Assembly (NCBI GenBank): GCA_944322325.1
Contig: CALUOQ010000002.1
Coordinates: forward strand, 1-64,000
Direction: 5' to 3'
DNA length: 64,000 nt
Origin: an uncultured Alloprevotella sp.
Lineage (GTDB): Bacteria > Bacteroidota > Bacteroidia > Bacteroidales > Bacteroidaceae
The translations under genes were made by a program, and so were the position numbers. Positions 54,048-63,258 of the stretch are shown here, in pieces. Position 1 is the stretch's first letter; every line of letters starts with the position of its first letter. The notes beneath the pieces are model-generated. The model saw only the letters and a list, made by a program, of their open reading frames with translations. It did not search any database and had not been told where the DNA came from.

Positions 54048-55154
54048 CTATAAGGATGAGGATTTTACAAACTCAGCAATTTCAGATAAGATTTTATCCA
54101 AATCTCCAAAAGACAATCCTATCGCCCCTTCTGCCAACTTTGGAACCAGCGTGGAGATAGATTCGTTAGCATACTCATCCAATTTCCATTTCAACTGTTC
54201 TATTTCTTTCTTATTTGCGCTTAACAGGGGTTGATACTCCTTGTTTGTCAACTCTTTGTGCCGTAATTTTCTTTTCAGCTCTTGATTCTCTTTGGCAAGT
54301 TCTTCTTTCCTGTTTTGAAGAGTTTCTTTTCTAAGGCAATATTCTTTGTAGAAAGCTACTATTTCCTCCTTTTTCAGTTGGAAAAGGGCGAAATGCCATT
54401 CTTTTTCATACTTGTCACATTTTTCCCTTAGACTTTCATAGTTTTGCTCCCAATCTCTTAGTTGTGCATTAAGTAAATTGACTTTGGCTTGATAACGAAA
54501 CTCCTTTATGCTTTCCGTATAGAACTCTCTTGTAGTTTCATTCTTCAATATATCTATGGTTTCAGGCAACGTATAGGCTTGATAACATTCTTTCGCATCG
54601 TGATAGTCTGCCAATATATCTGTAAATTTCGGCCACAATTTTCTAAAGAATGGAACTCTCACAGTTTCAGTCTTACCATCCTCTGTAACCTTTGCACAAA
54701 GGTTTCCACCACTGAGCGGACTGCCTGACAGATACCATATCAAAGCCATAGCATCGTCTTTTTCATCAAACAGGACAGAATAAGGACAATTAAACCACCA
54801 TTCAATATATACGCCCAACGTAGCTGTCTGAAATGCTCCAGAGTAAGCCAAACCGTTTCTAACTGTAACAGGCGCAAGCAACATCCTGCTGTCGCTCAGA
54901 ATCCTTTCATGATTGGCCAATATGAGGAAAGCATTATCCGTAAATAGTTTCTGCAAGTATCTCTCTTCCTCATCCTTAGGCTTGGGCTTTGCAGGTTTCT
55001 TTTTAATGCTGAAATATACACCTGTTTTGTCTAATACGGGAGTTTCCTTAGCCTCTTCCATCACTGCATCCTGCTGTATGGGATAGCCTTGTATGATACG
55101 CCCGTCTTGCAGTTTTATTCCGTTTACTATCGTATTGCTTTTTTCCATATCCAT
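54048..55154 (-). CDS. Unknown protein with a long C-terminal coiled coil
   Basis: The 368-residue protein has no signal peptide or membrane helix. Residues 60-215 form a mixed domain with aromatic stretches ('LAYSGAFQTATLGVYIEWWF', 'MALIWYLSGSPLSGGNLCAK'). Residues 220-335 are a strong coiled coil rich in Glu, Lys and Leu ('KEELAKENQELKRKLRHKEL'). A short helical end follows. It starts 2 bp after the stop codon of the 181-residue gene. I recognise no family; the coiled coil suggests assembly or a scaffold role. Confidence 0.7.
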   Translation of the reverse strand: MDMEKSNTIVNGIKLQDGRIIQGYPIQQDAVMEEAKETPVLDKTGVYFSIKKKPAKPKPKDEEERYLQKLFTDNAFLILANHERILSDSRMLLAPVTVRNGLAYSGAFQTATLGVYIEWWFNCPYSVLFDEKDDAMALIWYLSGSPLSGGNLCAKVTEDGKTETVRVPFFRKLWPKFTDILADYHDAKECYQAYTLPETIDILKNETTREFYTESIKEFRYQAKVNLLNAQLRDWEQNYESLREKCDKYEKEWHFALFQLKKEEIVAFYKEYCLRKETLQNRKEELAKENQELKRKLRHKELTNKEYQPLLSANKKEIEQLKWKLDEYANESISTLVPKLAEGAIGLSFGDLDKILSEIAEFVKSSSL

Positions 55155-55156
55155 AT

Positions 55157-55702
55157 TTATTGCCGTTTTGTTTCTATTGATAATCCGAATAAGTTTTTAT
55201 AAAGCCTTTGGCGATAATACCAAGGCGTGATTCCTACACCCTCATCAGCCAACTTAAGAATTTCATCTGCACTTGTATGCAAATTCTGTATCATAGCCTC
55301 AAGATTATCAGCAATAATCATGTTTGCTGTTTCAATATAAGGCATATAAAGTTCTGTTCCTTGTTCCTGACTACTTATAAGGACAAAAGGATTCTGCCTT
55401 ATATGATAGGTCAATTCCTTGTCTTTCAACGTCCAATGTTCACATATCGCTTCATCGTTCTCCCTAAGTTTGTAGAATGCAAAGGCAATTATCCCACATT
55501 TGGAGATATAGTAACACAATGTCTTTCTGTCAATGTTGAGCAGAAGCAATGATATCCTGTTCAGACAAAAGACAAAAACAAACGGGATATGACCACCTGC
55601 CAATGTCTGTACAACAGATTGCTTGTAGACATCGCTCCATTTGCTTGAAACATCTAATACAGCAAACTGTCTGATTGCATTGTATCGTATTATTTCTGTC
55701 AT
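55157..55702 (-). CDS. Unknown protein, 181 residues
   Basis: The protein has a hydrophobic central part ('GGHIPFVFVFCLNRISLLLL') that looks like buried strands rather than a membrane helix. Its C-terminal half is helical ('IIADNLEAMIQNLHTSADEI'). No catalytic motif is evident to me. It overlaps the start of its neighbour by 4 bp on one side and lies 2 bp from the next gene on the other, so it is tightly coupled in the operon. Confidence 0.65.
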   Translation of the reverse strand: MTEIIRYNAIRQFAVLDVSSKWSDVYKQSVVQTLAGGHIPFVFVFCLNRISLLLLNIDRKTLCYYISKCGIIAFAFYKLRENDEAICEHWTLKDKELTYHIRQNPFVLISSQEQGTELYMPYIETANMIIADNLEAMIQNLHTSADEILKLADEGVGITPWYYRQRLYKNLFGLSIETKRQ

Positions 55703-56544
55703 TTTATGTGCGCATAATCAGGTATTATCACATCATCCCCATCGTCATATTTCAATATAACTTGGTTTCCGTCATTGTTCATATTCCAAGCCTCCGCAAT
55801 CCGCTCGTAATTGCGTGTGAAAGGAAATCTGTAAAGGTTATAGGGAGAGAAACTTATCATATAGTCAGTTAAAAGGGCTTGCTGTTCAGGGGTAAGCAAA
55901 TCCTTGTATGTACCGTGCAGACAATAGCAGTTTGTCTCTATGCTTATGCACGTCTCGAAGCGTTCACCCTTTGTCTCGCTATCCCTTATGTGGAAATGAG
56001 GAATTGACATCTCATCGTCTGTCTTTACATATACTTCATACTTGTCATTCTCACCAAAGTAGCCAATGCGTGCTATCTCTTCATTGTATTTATAAAGCAT
56101 CCTGAAATACTCCTTGGCCAATGGTATATCCTTTTCCAAACGGAGAACAAAATTCACGATATCCTCATCTTCCGTACATTCTATCTTGTCGTAACCAATG
56201 CTTTGGAAGTATTCTTCCACACATTCCTGAATGGCCTCCCAATCCAATTCATCAATGCAGCCTATTATCCAAGACCTGTCATCGGCATCCCGTAAGGCAC
56301 ATTTTAACGTAATAGACTTAACTATCATAGAGTTATGTTCACAAGCCACATCCAATCTCAAGTACATATTGCGGATGCTGCCAAACCGCTTGATTAGCAT
56401 AGACTTCAAAGGGGTAGGCGACCATTGAGACCAAAATCGTGCAGTCAATGCGGCATTGATTTCATTCAATTCTACATATTCATAGTCCCCACAGACAGAG
56501 CATAAGTCCTCCGTACTGCGTTTGAGAAATACTTTCCTACTCAT
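55699..56544 (-). CDS. Unknown protein, long paralogue of its upstream neighbour
   Basis: The 281-residue protein has two parts. Residues 1-150 match the 147-residue protein encoded just upstream: 'QWSPTPLKSMLIKRFGSIRN' against 'LWSPSPLKAMLLKRLGTVKQ', and 'FQSIGYDKIECTEDEDIVNF' against 'FHNIGYRNIECTGDEDIICF'. Residues 165-281 form a separate domain with 'SIPHFHIRDSETKGERFETC' and 'TPEQQALLTDYMI', a His-x-His-bearing pattern I have seen in many small bacterial proteins of unknown role. It overlaps both neighbours by 4 bp. Confidence 0.7.
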   Translation of the reverse strand: MSRKVFLKRSTEDLCSVCGDYEYVELNEINAALTARFWSQWSPTPLKSMLIKRFGSIRNMYLRLDVACEHNSMIVKSITLKCALRDADDRSWIIGCIDELDWEAIQECVEEYFQSIGYDKIECTEDEDIVNFVLRLEKDIPLAKEYFRMLYKYNEEIARIGYFGENDKYEVYVKTDDEMSIPHFHIRDSETKGERFETCISIETNCYCLHGTYKDLLTPEQQALLTDYMISFSPYNLYRFPFTRNYERIAEAWNMNNDGNQVILKYDDGDDVIIPDYAHIK

Positions 56545-56984
56545 AAGCCTTCGTCTTCGATGATTTCAAAATAAGCCTTAGTCAATGGAACATCCTGCTC
56601 CAACCTCTTCACGAAACAGATAATATCCTCATCCCCTGTACATTCTATATTCCTGTAACCTATGTTGTGAAAATACTGTTTCAGGCATTGATAGACCGCC
56701 TCCATATCCATCTCTGAGCTATACAACCTTTCCACATCATCCAACAGATTACATCTCAATGAAATAAATGTAACTATGTTATCTGCATATCTTACTTTAA
56801 GACTGAGGTACAGTTGTTTTACTGTTCCTAATCGCTTTAACAGCATCGCTTTTAACGGTGAAGGCGACCACAAAGGCAGATAGCAATCAGTCAAAGCCTT
56901 GCTTATGGGGTTGAGTGAAATTACATCATAATCATCACCTCCCCAATTCATATCTTCCGTGCTTTTCAACAATAATACTTTCAT
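56541..56984 (-). CDS. Unknown protein, short paralogue
   Basis: The 147-residue protein corresponds to the N-terminal half of the next gene's product and lacks its second domain. Shared marks are 'WSPSPLKAMLLKR', a pattern of alternating strands, and 'GYRNIECTGDEDIICFVKRL'. It is soluble, slightly acidic, and without known motifs. The tandem arrangement suggests duplication followed by loss or gain of the C-terminal domain; the two may form a heteromer. Confidence 0.7.
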   Translation of the reverse strand: MKVLLLKSTEDMNWGGDDYDVISLNPISKALTDCYLPLWSPSPLKAMLLKRLGTVKQLYLSLKVRYADNIVTFISLRCNLLDDVERLYSSEMDMEAVYQCLKQYFHNIGYRNIECTGDEDIICFVKRLEQDVPLTKAYFEIIEDEGL

Positions 56985-56992
56985 AGCGGTCT

Positions 56993-57490
56993 TTATTGTC
57001 TGTTGCTAAATTCTTTTTCAATAAGTCCAATGGATGTTTCCAGTACGGATGGAGAAAGTGATAATGGCTTTATTTCGTATTTTTCTATTAACTCATAGAA
57101 GCGTTCTATGCCATCCCTTTTCAGCATTCCGATATGGAAGTCAAGGAAAGCTAAAGTTTCAGCGTCAGCCTCTTCTTTCAATGCAATGGACTCTTCTATA
57201 GACGCTTGCAACTGTGAATTGTACTGTTTCCATTCAGTCCATAACTTCTTATACCTGTCGTAATCATATAGTATGTTCTGATGTTGTTCATAGAGCATTC
57301 CAAGTTCCCACTTAATCCTCGCCATAATGTTTTCCATTGTAAAGCCATTACGGAAATAAGCAGATTTGGATAGCCCTTTGCATGGCTTTTCCATTGTAAT
57401 AGAGTAAGTGGAATAAGGGATAATCCTGCAATTTCCCTCCAATGCAATTCCTCTGTATAGCGTATTGATTTTGAAAGTTTCTATTCTCAT
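56993..57490 (-). CDS. Unknown protein with a helical middle, 165 residues
   Basis: The N-terminal 50 residues are strand-like ('IETFKINTLYRGIALEGNCR'). The middle (about 55-125) is a long charged helix or coiled coil ('NIMARIKWELGMLYEQHQNI', 'QLQASIEESIALKEEADAET'). It has no signal or membrane segment. It overlaps the NADAR gene by 4 bp and lies 8 bp before the short paralogue gene. No family is recognised. Confidence 0.65.
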   Translation of the reverse strand: MRIETFKINTLYRGIALEGNCRIIPYSTYSITMEKPCKGLSKSAYFRNGFTMENIMARIKWELGMLYEQHQNILYDYDRYKKLWTEWKQYNSQLQASIEESIALKEEADAETLAFLDFHIGMLKRDGIERFYELIEKYEIKPLSLSPSVLETSIGLIEKEFSNRQ

Positions 57491-58296
57491 AACCTGTCCT
57501 CCCCGTCAAAAGTCAACAACTCTCCGAACAGATATATTTTCTTTTCTCTCAGTAAGTCATAGTCAATGGGTGGGATAACATTGTTTCTTAATGCGATTTG
57601 GCACATTTTCAAAATCTTGCCCATATTGTTTTCTCCGACAAAGTTACCGACATTCGTTATTTTGCCACATTCCTTTGATATAAGCAGATTCAAATCTTTC
57701 TTCTTCATGCTAGGATATTCAGCGCATAGTTCTTTCTTCCTTGCCCTGCGCACCTTTCTTAGCTCTTTGTTCTTCGCTCCCCATATCATACAGGTAGCTC
57801 CGTAATTGGCTGTACTATCCTCGATGATAACTGCATCGTCAGGAATGGATAGAAGCAAATTTTTGAAGTCTGCATTGCCTATGCACTTATGCCAAACGAC
57901 ATAGAGCATCCATTGCAGACGGACATCATTCCAATCTTGTCTGATATGCTCAGCATTTTTACGTTTAATGACTTTTTTACAAAGGAAAGCATTCGGCTCT
58001 GCCTGCAAATCACGCTGTATGGCTTCATTTAAGGCTGTATGTGAAGAGAACTCCCCACAAAGGTAGGCTGCTTCACTCGTGCGAAAGACATGCCCGTTTA
58101 AGGGGAAAGAATAACCTTTGCATAGATTCCCCAAACAGAGAGTAATCCCGTCTCTCACGTCAGTAGCCTTACAGAAAGGCCAACAATTTTGTTCGCTTGC
58201 ATCGTATATCTCAGTACGACCAAGCACTATTTCATCAAAAAGTGAATGGGTAGAAGTGGTGTAGCGGTTGCTACCAATAATGTTACGGTCATCCAT
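57487..58296 (-). CDS. NADAR-family protein (ADP-ribose-related hydrolase fold)
   Basis: The 269-residue protein matches the NADAR/YbiA pattern over residues 45-185. Visible parts are 'LCLGNLCKGYSFPLNGHVFR' with 'SEAAYLCGEFS', then 'AEHIRQDWNDVRLQWMLYVV', 'GNADFKNLLLSIPDD' and the final 'IIEDSTANYGATCMIWG'. NADAR proteins process ADP-ribose-linked substrates; some remove ADP-ribose from guanine in DNA and act as antitoxins to DarT-like toxins. The C-terminal 80 residues are a separate helical part ('SKECGKITNVGNFVGENNMG'). It is the first gene of a seven-gene operon. No ADP-ribosyltransferase motif is visible to me in the partners. Confidence 0.75.
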   Translation of the reverse strand: MDDRNIIGSNRYTTSTHSLFDEIVLGRTEIYDASEQNCWPFCKATDVRDGITLCLGNLCKGYSFPLNGHVFRTSEAAYLCGEFSSHTALNEAIQRDLQAEPNAFLCKKVIKRKNAEHIRQDWNDVRLQWMLYVVWHKCIGNADFKNLLLSIPDDAVIIEDSTANYGATCMIWGAKNKELRKVRRARKKELCAEYPSMKKKDLNLLISKECGKITNVGNFVGENNMGKILKMCQIALRNNVIPPIDYDLLREKKIYLFGELLTFDGEDRL

Positions 58297-58547
58297 ATTG
58301 TTTGTTTTTAATTGTTAGACAATCCGCATCATTTTACCACCGTGGCCACAATATATAAGGCTCGGTTGGTGTACATTCAAGTACTCTTGATGCTTTACGA
58401 TTGCAAATATACTATATGAATATAACAAATTCCTAATTTGTTGCAAGAATATTTGTTAATATACGCTCAATAGCATTTATAGTTACATGTGTTTCGTGTT
58501 GTTTGAATGTTCCTTTACTTCTATCCCAACAGTTATTTCTTCTTAAA
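58297..58547 (-). promoter_or_regulatory. Leader of the NADAR operon with -7 box
   Basis: In this 251-bp gap the minus strand reads TATATTTG at 58406-58413, about 110 bp ahead of the NADAR start. The region is AT-rich with no coding frame of note. It separates the NADAR operon from the zinc-ribbon/SPFH operon. Confidence 0.45.
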
Positions 58548-60620
58548 TTAGTACTTAAAATAGCATACGATTTTTTCATTAGATGCGTTAAAGGTGATTT
58601 GTGAAATTTTTCCATTATGCCGAATAACATTCACTCCATTCATATCAAGTGGGGTACATAATGGATAAGGAGTGTACATACTGACTGGCAATACAAAACA
58701 TATATATTTCCTTTCTAATGCCTCCATCGTAAATTCTTTAGCTCTGTTCTTATTATCGTATTCAAAAAGAGCCAACCCTGCGCTTTGAATCATTCTTCCC
58801 TGTCGATCATAAGTAAGAGTCGTTATCTTCATTTTCTCATTATCTTTACAGAGGTATAAATCAACATAGTATCGGCTCTCATCGGAATAGCTTTTGCGGA
58901 TTTCCTCCTCATAAGTAGCATATTCTATATCATTACTGTTATTGTCTCTTTCTTCAGAAGAAACTAATTTCTCATTTTCAAACTTATAAGAGATGGTTAT
59001 ATCTCCGTCATAAGCATCTATGTCTGTCAGATACCCTTGATTGTTAAAATAATAAGTGGTGCTATCTTTAGAAGTAACGGCTATGATTTCCTTTATGCCA
59101 AATGGTAAGGCAAGTTTCTGCAAGTCTGTTGCCGCTACTTCTTCAACTCTTTTCAAAAATTCTGTTTCTTCATATTGTTTGGCTTCTGCTGCCTTTCGTT
59201 CTTGCTCTGCTTTCTCGAAAGCTGCTCTTTCTGCTAATCTTTCTTGTTCTGCTTGTTCAAGAGCTGTTTTTTCAGCAATTTTTTCTTGTTCCCTACTATT
59301 TTGTATGTTTCCTACAGCTTGAATCATACAATATCCCCATATAATCAATACAATACCTGTTATTATCTTTACCCATAGACAATTTGCTTTGCTATCTACA
59401 GACATATCTTTACGCTCAACCTCTCGCTTAATAGTGCTGAGGAGTTCTTTTGTCTTGGAATCAGTCATTCCAAAGCCGTTATGCGTAAGCGTAAATGACA
59501 ACTGTTCTTTTCGTTGTAACCATGTTTCATTTTGATTTTTTGTCTGTACAGCTTGAGCCTTTTTCTTCTCTTTTAGCCTTTTCTTTGTCATACTTCCATT
59601 GATAAAAGTCAGAAGCATAAAGGCAATGGAAAGTAATATGCACCAAAGAGAAACGTTTTCCTCAGTTAAGAAAACCGAAGTTATTAGTGTTGCCAAAGAA
59701 AAAAGGATAAAATAGAATATGCTCCAACCGCTTTTACTGCTTTTTTGAGCCAAATCTTTCTTAATAGTTTCGCTCTCCGATGCTTGCTTTTCATCTATTG
59801 GTGAGTTTAGTCTTGTCGTTTTGACTAATCCGTCCGTCACAAATATAAATTTCTTTCCCTTATATGAATAGTAGACGACCCAAAAGGGCAGTATCATATC
59901 CCAAGAAGGGTTATTGTAGCTATATGAATAAGAAAGGTCTTCATATCTGTCAGGTAGTTGTGAACGTACAGTTTTTCTAACTCTTGCAGCTAAAAGGCCT
60001 TCACAGTTTTGTTTCCATAATAAACCATGACTGAATCCCCCATTTTCAACCAATATGGCCGATTCCTCATTTGTCAATTCACGTACCTTGGAATTGTCAT
60101 AATAAGACGCTCCTTTGGTTATCATTTCCGTATTTATGAACTCATACAGTTCTTTGGGCAAATCTTCTTTTCTTCCTGCACAAGTGATATAGGTGAAAGA
60201 ATCCATAGCTACACCATTCATAGGGTAACGCTCCGTGGTTTTCTTTTTCTCATTGCGTCCAGTAGATCTGTTATACACCTCATACTCTCTTGTTACAAGT
60301 TTCACACAACTCCAAGGGGCTTCAAAACTGCATTGATAATAATAAACAGGGATATAATAGGGCTTAACTTCATCCACTTTACAATTTTGGAAGAAGTCTT
60401 TAGGCAAATTTTCTTTTTCCGTCAGTTGATAAAGCATCTTTTGAACGGCATCTTCTTCTGACGTTTGAAATTCAAAGATGCGCTTCTCTTCATCTGAGTC
60501 AGAATCCGATTTCTTTTTACGCTTTGGTTTAGGCATAGGAATCTTAGTTCCGCAATACTCACAGAATCTACCTGCTGTGCCTTCTGCACCACAATTCGGA
60601 CAAATCGCTTTGGTATTCAT
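58548..60620 (-). CDS. Zinc-ribbon membrane protein with coiled coil
   Basis: The 690-residue protein starts with a zinc ribbon ('ICPNCGAEGTAGRFCEYCGT'). A soluble domain of about 260 residues follows, then two adjacent membrane helices at about 310-355 (WSIFYFILFSLATLITSVFL and LWCILLSIAFMLLTFI) and a third at about 440-460 (IITGIVLIIWGYCMIQAV). Next is an Ala/Glu-rich coiled coil (about 465-510), and then a C-terminal domain with YD-like strands ('LTYDRQGRMIQSAG'). The start at 60620 has an AAGGA stretch ahead of it and opens the ribbon. Its stop is the end of the SPFH operon. The function is unknown. Confidence 0.7.
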   Translation of the reverse strand: MNTKAICPNCGAEGTAGRFCEYCGTKIPMPKPKRKKKSDSDSDEEKRIFEFQTSEEDAVQKMLYQLTEKENLPKDFFQNCKVDEVKPYYIPVYYYQCSFEAPWSCVKLVTREYEVYNRSTGRNEKKKTTERYPMNGVAMDSFTYITCAGRKEDLPKELYEFINTEMITKGASYYDNSKVRELTNEESAILVENGGFSHGLLWKQNCEGLLAARVRKTVRSQLPDRYEDLSYSYSYNNPSWDMILPFWVVYYSYKGKKFIFVTDGLVKTTRLNSPIDEKQASESETIKKDLAQKSSKSGWSIFYFILFSLATLITSVFLTEENVSLWCILLSIAFMLLTFINGSMTKKRLKEKKKAQAVQTKNQNETWLQRKEQLSFTLTHNGFGMTDSKTKELLSTIKREVERKDMSVDSKANCLWVKIITGIVLIIWGYCMIQAVGNIQNSREQEKIAEKTALEQAEQERLAERAAFEKAEQERKAAEAKQYEETEFLKRVEEVAATDLQKLALPFGIKEIIAVTSKDSTTYYFNNQGYLTDIDAYDGDITISYKFENEKLVSSEERDNNSNDIEYATYEEEIRKSYSDESRYYVDLYLCKDNEKMKITTLTYDRQGRMIQSAGLALFEYDNKNRAKEFTMEALERKYICFVLPVSMYTPYPLCTPLDMNGVNVIRHNGKISQITFNASNEKIVCYFKY

Positions 60621-60656
60621 AAATATATCCTTGTTTATTATATCCGACTTCAAATT

Positions 60657-61775
60657 TTATTTGCCTGTAATCTTATCCTTTAATAATAGCATTGCTCCCT
60701 TTGCGAAGTCCTTAGCACCAAAAGTATTGTTCTTCTTATATTCCTTTTGCGCCTTGGCCTTGCTTTGATAGGAATTTATATCTATTGTAACAGGCACATC
60801 TTTAGGGACTGATAGAATGTCTGTAGCCACATTACACAAGAAATTTGTTGCTGCTCTCGTATCGTCATCAAACGAAAGGACTATCCTTGCATATTCTTTG
60901 TCGTATCTATCCAATCCCTTTTCTAAGGCGTATGAAACACTCTTTTCCGTAGCAAATTTTGCGACCTTATTCAAATCTGCTTGCCAATCCTTAATGATTA
61001 TGAAAATTTGAGGTTTACCACTGTTCACCTTCTCTTCAAACAATGGCATCCATTTGTTATATTTGCTGAATACTACATTACATATACCAAATGAATTTAT
61101 CCCCAATCGCGGGTCATCGTCAGTCATTTTCTCTTCATCAGCAGGGTCTATCTTATCCAAATCCAATGCCATAAAGATTGTCACCTCGTTTTTAGGCTTT
61201 TCATTCTGTATGGCAATAAATTTTTCCATACTCGATAATATATCATCATAATATGATATTCCGTCAGGTAATTCTATTGTGGTACGGACATCAAATAGCT
61301 TATATTTTACGCCAATTCCATTTTCTACTTCTTTGAGATTGATATGATTCTGCACTTCTTCATCTGCATCAACAATATCTTTCTTCGCTTTATCTTGGAG
61401 AAATTGTTTTCCACATACCTCGCATTCTTTGGCAAGTGCAGGTATTTGGTTGTGGCAGTGGGGGCAAACTTTTGTACATAAACGTAATATGTTCTGAATA
61501 TCCTCACTCAAATCCCCATTATTCGCACCATCCTTTAATTGACCAAAAAAAGTTTGGCTTTCACTTTTAGGCGTAAATATTCCGCTAAGTTTTTGAGTGG
61601 CTTCATCAAATTTGAACACAGAACTTTCATAACCTTTCTTCTCTGCTCGTTCATTGTATTTCCGTACCATTTTGGCCACCTTGTCTTTCGCTTCCTTTGG
61701 TACGTTCCATTCATGTCTTCCACTTGAAATGTAATCTTGCACTTCAAACAGTCCCATTAAGTTATCTTTTCCCAT
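60657..61775 (-). CDS. Protein with internal zinc ribbon, unknown role
   Basis: The 372-residue soluble protein has a charged N-terminal domain, a zinc ribbon at about residues 106-128 ('KVCPHCHNQIPALAKECEVC'), and a C-terminal mixed alpha/beta domain of about 220 residues ('NEVTIFMALDLDKID', 'PQIFIIIKDWQADLNK', 'KEYARIVLSFDDDTRAATNF'). The strand pattern could fit a vWA or nucleotide-binding fold, but I cannot find the MIDAS motif. It lies between the two zinc-ribbon or small membrane genes with gaps of 2-36 bp. An alternative start is the ATG at 61757. Confidence 0.6.
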   Translation of the reverse strand: MGKDNLMGLFEVQDYISSGRHEWNVPKEAKDKVAKMVRKYNERAEKKGYESSVFKFDEATQKLSGIFTPKSESQTFFGQLKDGANNGDLSEDIQNILRLCTKVCPHCHNQIPALAKECEVCGKQFLQDKAKKDIVDADEEVQNHINLKEVENGIGVKYKLFDVRTTIELPDGISYYDDILSSMEKFIAIQNEKPKNEVTIFMALDLDKIDPADEEKMTDDDPRLGINSFGICNVVFSKYNKWMPLFEEKVNSGKPQIFIIIKDWQADLNKVAKFATEKSVSYALEKGLDRYDKEYARIVLSFDDDTRAATNFLCNVATDILSVPKDVPVTIDINSYQSKAKAQKEYKKNNTFGAKDFAKGAMLLLKDKITGK

Positions 61776-61777
61776 GA

Positions 61778-62122
61778 CTATTTGATTTTATTTGAAATTA
61801 CGTTTGCGATAAGCAACAATATCAGTTGAAACACAACTATAAGTGCTATCACTATTATCACCCAATTATCTGTTATTCTACTGGGAGAAAAAAGCGACAA
61901 CAAAAGTTCTATGAATCCCAAGACTGGATATATCACATACAAAGATGATTTGAAGCCGTCTTTTAATGGCAATATCCCAATCAGCAACATAAAAGTGCTT
62001 GACAATATGATGATTCCACTGCTGAGAAGCACATTAAGCCACTCATAACTACTGAGTAACAGGCCAAACAAGAAGTTGGCGACAAGTAGTGTTGCACAAG
62101 TAAATAGGACTATTCTCTTCAT
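61778..62122 (-). CDS. Small membrane protein, four helices
   Basis: The 114-residue protein is almost entirely hydrophobic, with four likely helices (IVLFTCATLLVANFLFGLLL, LLSSGIIILSSTFMLLIGIL, SLYVIYPVLGFIELLLSLF and WVIIVIALIVVFQLILLLIA). No family is recognised. It lies 2 bp before the internal-zinc-ribbon gene and 12 bp after the SPFH gene, so it is part of the same operon. Confidence 0.65.
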   Translation of the reverse strand: MKRIVLFTCATLLVANFLFGLLLSSYEWLNVLLSSGIIILSSTFMLLIGILPLKDGFKSSLYVIYPVLGFIELLLSLFSPSRITDNWVIIVIALIVVFQLILLLIANVISNKIK

Positions 62123-62134
62123 TGTCGTATGCTT

Positions 62135-63247
62135 TTATATTGTAGGTAACGGTGGAGGACATTCTTCGCTAAGCAAAGATTGAAAGTCTTCCACATTGCA
62201 GATTTTATCCCACGCTTTCATGCCTTTTCTCCAAACCAATGTATCTGCATTGATTTCATTGGCAGAATACTTTTGGCATATAGCATCAAAATCCATTGGC
62301 CCAACAGATTTACCGTTAATGCCTAAGTAATAGACAATCGCTTTCGGCAATGACGGAGGAACATCATCAGGGGATAAGCCGTTGGAGAATGTCTTTGCAG
62401 CCATAGTTCCGACTGCGCCTCCTATTCCGACACCTGCGCCAAGTCCAAGTGCCGCATTCATTGCGCCTCCGCTCTCGTTTTCTGCTGCTGCATCCAAAAC
62501 ATCAAAGGAGCGTGAAAGTCTATAATTCTTCTCACCCATAATCTTGATTTCTGCTGCTGCATCCTTGGCATCTTTCAAGTTCAAGAAACTTGGGTCATCC
62601 TCTTTTACAGTAATGGATATGATATTGAACATTTCTATGCCTATGCCATATCTCAGAAAGACCTCTTTCAGACATTCCTTTGCGTACTCTGACAGAACTT
62701 CTACCTGAGAATTGATATTCAGCACAGATAAACCTTCTTCTTTCAGCTTGTCATATATGATAACGGTCAACTTAGATAGAATAACACCCCTGAAATATGA
62801 AACGACTTTATCCACAGAGAAAGAAGACATGTTACCGACCAACTTTTCAAGGAATGTCCTTGGATTTTCTATTCTGAATCCATATTGTCCGTAAGCTCTG
62901 ATTGGAACAATAACATCATATTTGGGGTCTTCTATCTGCAATGGCGTTTGCGTACCCCATTTGCAATCAAGCAATGAAATTTGATTCACAAACCATACTT
63001 CCGCTTGGAAAGGAGAGTCGCCTCCGAAAGGCAGGTTTACAACCTTGTCTAATAGGGGGATATTTTCTGTCTTTATGGTGTAAGTGCCACTGCTAAACTC
63101 ATCATATAGTTTGCCCCCCTTCACAAAAATAGCCGTCTGTTCAGGATAGACCACTAACTGAGAGCCTAAGCGGATTTGCTCCGAAGGGAACTTATAAACA
63201 AGCTCCTTGTCGTTTACTTCCCATTTTACTACATCTACTATTGCCAT
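62135..63247 (-). CDS. SPFH-domain protein with C-terminal GYF_2 domain
   Basis: The 370-residue protein begins with an SPFH (YdjI/virion-core-like) domain: 'LVVYPEQTAIFVKGGKLYDE', 'GTYTIKTENIPLLDKVVNLP' and 'AYGQYGFRIENPRTFLEKLV'. A Gly/Ala-rich segment (about 265-290) follows. The end is a GYF_2/DUF4339 domain ('YYLGINGKSVGPMDFDAICQ' with 'DTLVWRKGMKAWDKI'). SPFH proteins form membrane-bound scaffolds; B. subtilis YdjI works with the zinc-ribbon protein YdjG and PspA in envelope stress. The presence of zinc-ribbon membrane proteins next door supports a comparable role. Confidence 0.8.
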   Translation of the reverse strand: MAIVDVVKWEVNDKELVYKFPSEQIRLGSQLVVYPEQTAIFVKGGKLYDEFSSGTYTIKTENIPLLDKVVNLPFGGDSPFQAEVWFVNQISLLDCKWGTQTPLQIEDPKYDVIVPIRAYGQYGFRIENPRTFLEKLVGNMSSFSVDKVVSYFRGVILSKLTVIIYDKLKEEGLSVLNINSQVEVLSEYAKECLKEVFLRYGIGIEMFNIISITVKEDDPSFLNLKDAKDAAAEIKIMGEKNYRLSRSFDVLDAAAENESGGAMNAALGLGAGVGIGGAVGTMAAKTFSNGLSPDDVPPSLPKAIVYYLGINGKSVGPMDFDAICQKYSANEINADTLVWRKGMKAWDKICNVEDFQSLLSEECPPPLPTI

Positions 63248-63258
63248 ACTCTTATGAA

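Noticed and set aside
60657..61775. vWA domain in the 372-residue protein
   Set aside because: The strand order is suggestive but no DxSxS metal-binding motif is visible, so I left the fold open.
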